A stretch of DNA of 64,000 nt from Azospirillum brasilense (GTDB taxonomy: Bacteria; Pseudomonadota; Alphaproteobacteria; Azospirillales; Azospirillaceae): positions 1 to 64,000 of the forward strand of contig NZ_QOKV01000017.1 in assembly GCF_008365405.1 (NCBI RefSeq). Direction: 5' to 3'. Position 1 is the stretch's first letter. Each line of letters begins with the position of its first letter. The translations under genes were made by a program, and so were the position numbers. Shown here piece by piece: positions 62,927-64,000 of the stretch. The notes beneath the pieces were generated by a model. The model saw only the letters and a program-made list of their open reading frames with translations. It had not been told where the DNA came from and did not search any database.

Positions 62927-62939
62927 GGAAACGGACGCC

Positions 62940-63938
62940 ATGGCAAGGACGCTTGAGACGACCGCCGCCGGATGCCCGGCCCGGCTGATGGCGCGCAGCG
63001 CCGCCCTGGAGCCGGTTCCCACGGCGGTGGTCGCCGCGGGCTCGCCGGTCGCGCTGGAAAGCGCGCGGCGCGCCACCGCCCTCGGCCTCATCGAGCCGGT
63101 GCTGGTCGGCGATCCGGCGGCCATCGCCGACAGCGCCCGCCGCATCGGCTGGACGCTCCACGGCGCCTGCGTGGTTCCGGCCAGGGACGACGCGGCGGCG
63201 GCACGGATCGCGGTGGCGCTCGCCCGCTCCGGCGACGTCGGCGCGCTGATGAAGGGGCACATCCACACCGACACGCTGATGCTGGCCGCCCTCGACCCGA
63301 AGAGCGGGCTGCGCACCGGACGCCGCTTCACCCACGCCTTCCACATGACGCTGCCCGGTTCGGGCCGCGAGTTGGTCATCACCGACGCGGCGATCAACGT
63401 GGCGCCGTCCCTGACGACCCAACTGGACATCATCCGCAACGCCGTGGAGCTGTGGCGGCTGGTCGGCGGCAATGACCCGCGCGTGGCGCTGCTCTCCTGC
63501 ACCGAGGAAGTGACCGAGCGCGTGCCCTCCAGCATGGACGCCGACCGGCTGACCCGCCTGTGCCAGCAGGAGGTGCCGGGTGCTACGGTGTTCGGGCCGC
63601 TGGCGCTCGACCTCGCGGTGTCCGCCGAGGCGGCGCGGATCAAGAACCTGACCCACCCCTGCGCCGGGGCCGCCGACATCCTGGTGGTGCCGAACATCGA
63701 GACCGGCAACGCCCTGTTCAAGGCGCTGGTGCATTTCCTGGACGCGGTCGCCGCGGGCATCGTGCTCGGCGCTGCGGTGCCGATCGTCCTCACCTCGCGC
63801 GCCGACCCGCCGGCGGCCCGCATCGCCGCCGCCGCCATCGCCCAGATCGTCGCCGGGCGCCGCCGCTCTGCCACCCCGGGCGCGCCCTACCCCACCACCG
63901 CAGCCAAGGGAGGCGCCGCACCCGGCCTGCACGCCTGA
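62940..63938 (+). CDS. Phosphate acetyl/butyryltransferase family protein
   Basis: The 332-residue protein resembles Pta/Ptb: TALGLIEPVLVGDPAAI, GALMKGHIHTDTLMLAAL, RRFTHAFHMTLPGSGRELVITDAAINVAPSL and the late ADILVVPNIETGNALFKALVHF block. These enzymes move acyl groups between CoA and phosphate. No acetate or butyrate kinase is visible before the window ends. AAGGA precedes the ATG. It follows the second IclR gene by 13 bases and precedes an exported protein, so it may belong to a carboxylate-use operon. Confidence 0.9.
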   Translation: MARTLETTAAGCPARLMARSAALEPVPTAVVAAGSPVALESARRATALGLIEPVLVGDPAAIADSARRIGWTLHGACVVPARDDAAAARIAVALARSGDVGALMKGHIHTDTLMLAALDPKSGLRTGRRFTHAFHMTLPGSGRELVITDAAINVAPSLTTQLDIIRNAVELWRLVGGNDPRVALLSCTEEVTERVPSSMDADRLTRLCQQEVPGATVFGPLALDLAVSAEAARIKNLTHPCAGAADILVVPNIETGNALFKALVHFLDAVAAGIVLGAAVPIVLTSRADPPAARIAAAAIAQIVAGRRRSATPGAPYPTTAAKGGAAPGLHA

Positions 63939-63970
63939 CGTCAAAAAACAAATCCTGGGAGGGAACGCAA

Positions 63971-64000
63971 ATGCTTCGCAACGCCTTGACGCTCACCGCG
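63971..64000 (+). CDS. Start of an exported protein (partial)
   Basis: Only ten codons, MLRNALTLTA, are present after a strong GGGAGGGAA ribosome site at 63957-63965. The sequence looks like the n- and h-region of a signal peptide. Position after the acyltransferase gene suggests a periplasmic binding protein, but family cannot be judged. Confidence 0.55.
   Translation, partial: MLRNALTLTA

Overview
The window is about 69% GC, densely packed and rich in ATGA start/stop overlaps. Its content (fructose-only PTS, several LivJHMGF-type ABC importers, Mo-hydroxylase genes, nicotinate catabolism, palindromic intergenic repeats) suggests an Azospirillum-like alphaproteobacterium. No rRNA, tRNA, transposase or CRISPR was seen. 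It reads as a catabolic and nitrogen-scavenging region.

Layout. (1) 1-968: end of etfB and all of etfA. (2) 934-6079: a three-gene minus-strand operon encoding a Tm-1-like protein, a PEP-hydrolase-family TIM barrel and an SRPBCC protein. It diverges from a regulator that fuses a second copy of that TIM barrel to a degenerate AAA+ domain and a Fis HTH. A third, divergent TIM-barrel copy follows. (3) 6183-9315: a solo periplasmic binding protein, a DUF1116 (AllG-like) protein and a MarR regulator. (4) 9393-22609, minus strand: TauE/SafE permease, gamma-glutamyltransferase-like enzyme, a complete branched-chain-type ABC importer, a three-subunit Mo-hydroxylase, CoxG, an amidase and an AtzH-like protein. 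A good sigma-54 promoter lies in front of the set. A second sigma-54 promoter, divergent, drives an amidohydrolase at 23288. Three TCAG-N4-CTGA sites lie between the two promoters.

(5) 24712-35918, plus strand: two small proteins, a second ABC importer, then nicC-nicE-nicD-nicX-nicF and a TetR regulator. This is the lower nicotinate pathway from 6-hydroxynicotinate to maleate/fumarate. NicX keeps H265, H318 and D320 at exactly the positions I recall for the iron ligands of the characterised Pseudomonas enzyme. (6) 36114-42776: LacI-type regulator and fruB-fruK-fruA, with recognisable operators and a strong intrinsic terminator. (7) 42872-49534: a DUF6655 lipoprotein, a GAF/PAS HWE-type histidine kinase convergent with a LuxR-type regulator, small orphan proteins, a VanZ-like protein and a TPR-glycosyltransferase fusion.

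(8) 49777-60508: an eleven-gene minus-strand set read from ridA: RidA, cysteine-desulfhydrase-like PLP enzyme, ATC-hydrolase paralogue A, binding protein, LivHMGF, ATC-hydrolase paralogue B, M20 amidohydrolase and FAD oxidoreductase. An Lrp/AsnC regulator is divergent. The enzymes suggest import and breakdown of a 2-aminothiazoline-4-carboxylate or N-carbamoylcysteine-like compound to cysteine, then to pyruvate, ammonia and sulfide. (9) 61038-64000: two paralogous IclR regulators, a phosphate acyltransferase-like protein and the first codons of an exported protein.

Between modules lie at least eight copies of a nested palindromic repeat. All functions are read from sequence patterns without database searches. 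Start codons were chosen from visible Shine-Dalgarno sites and overlaps.
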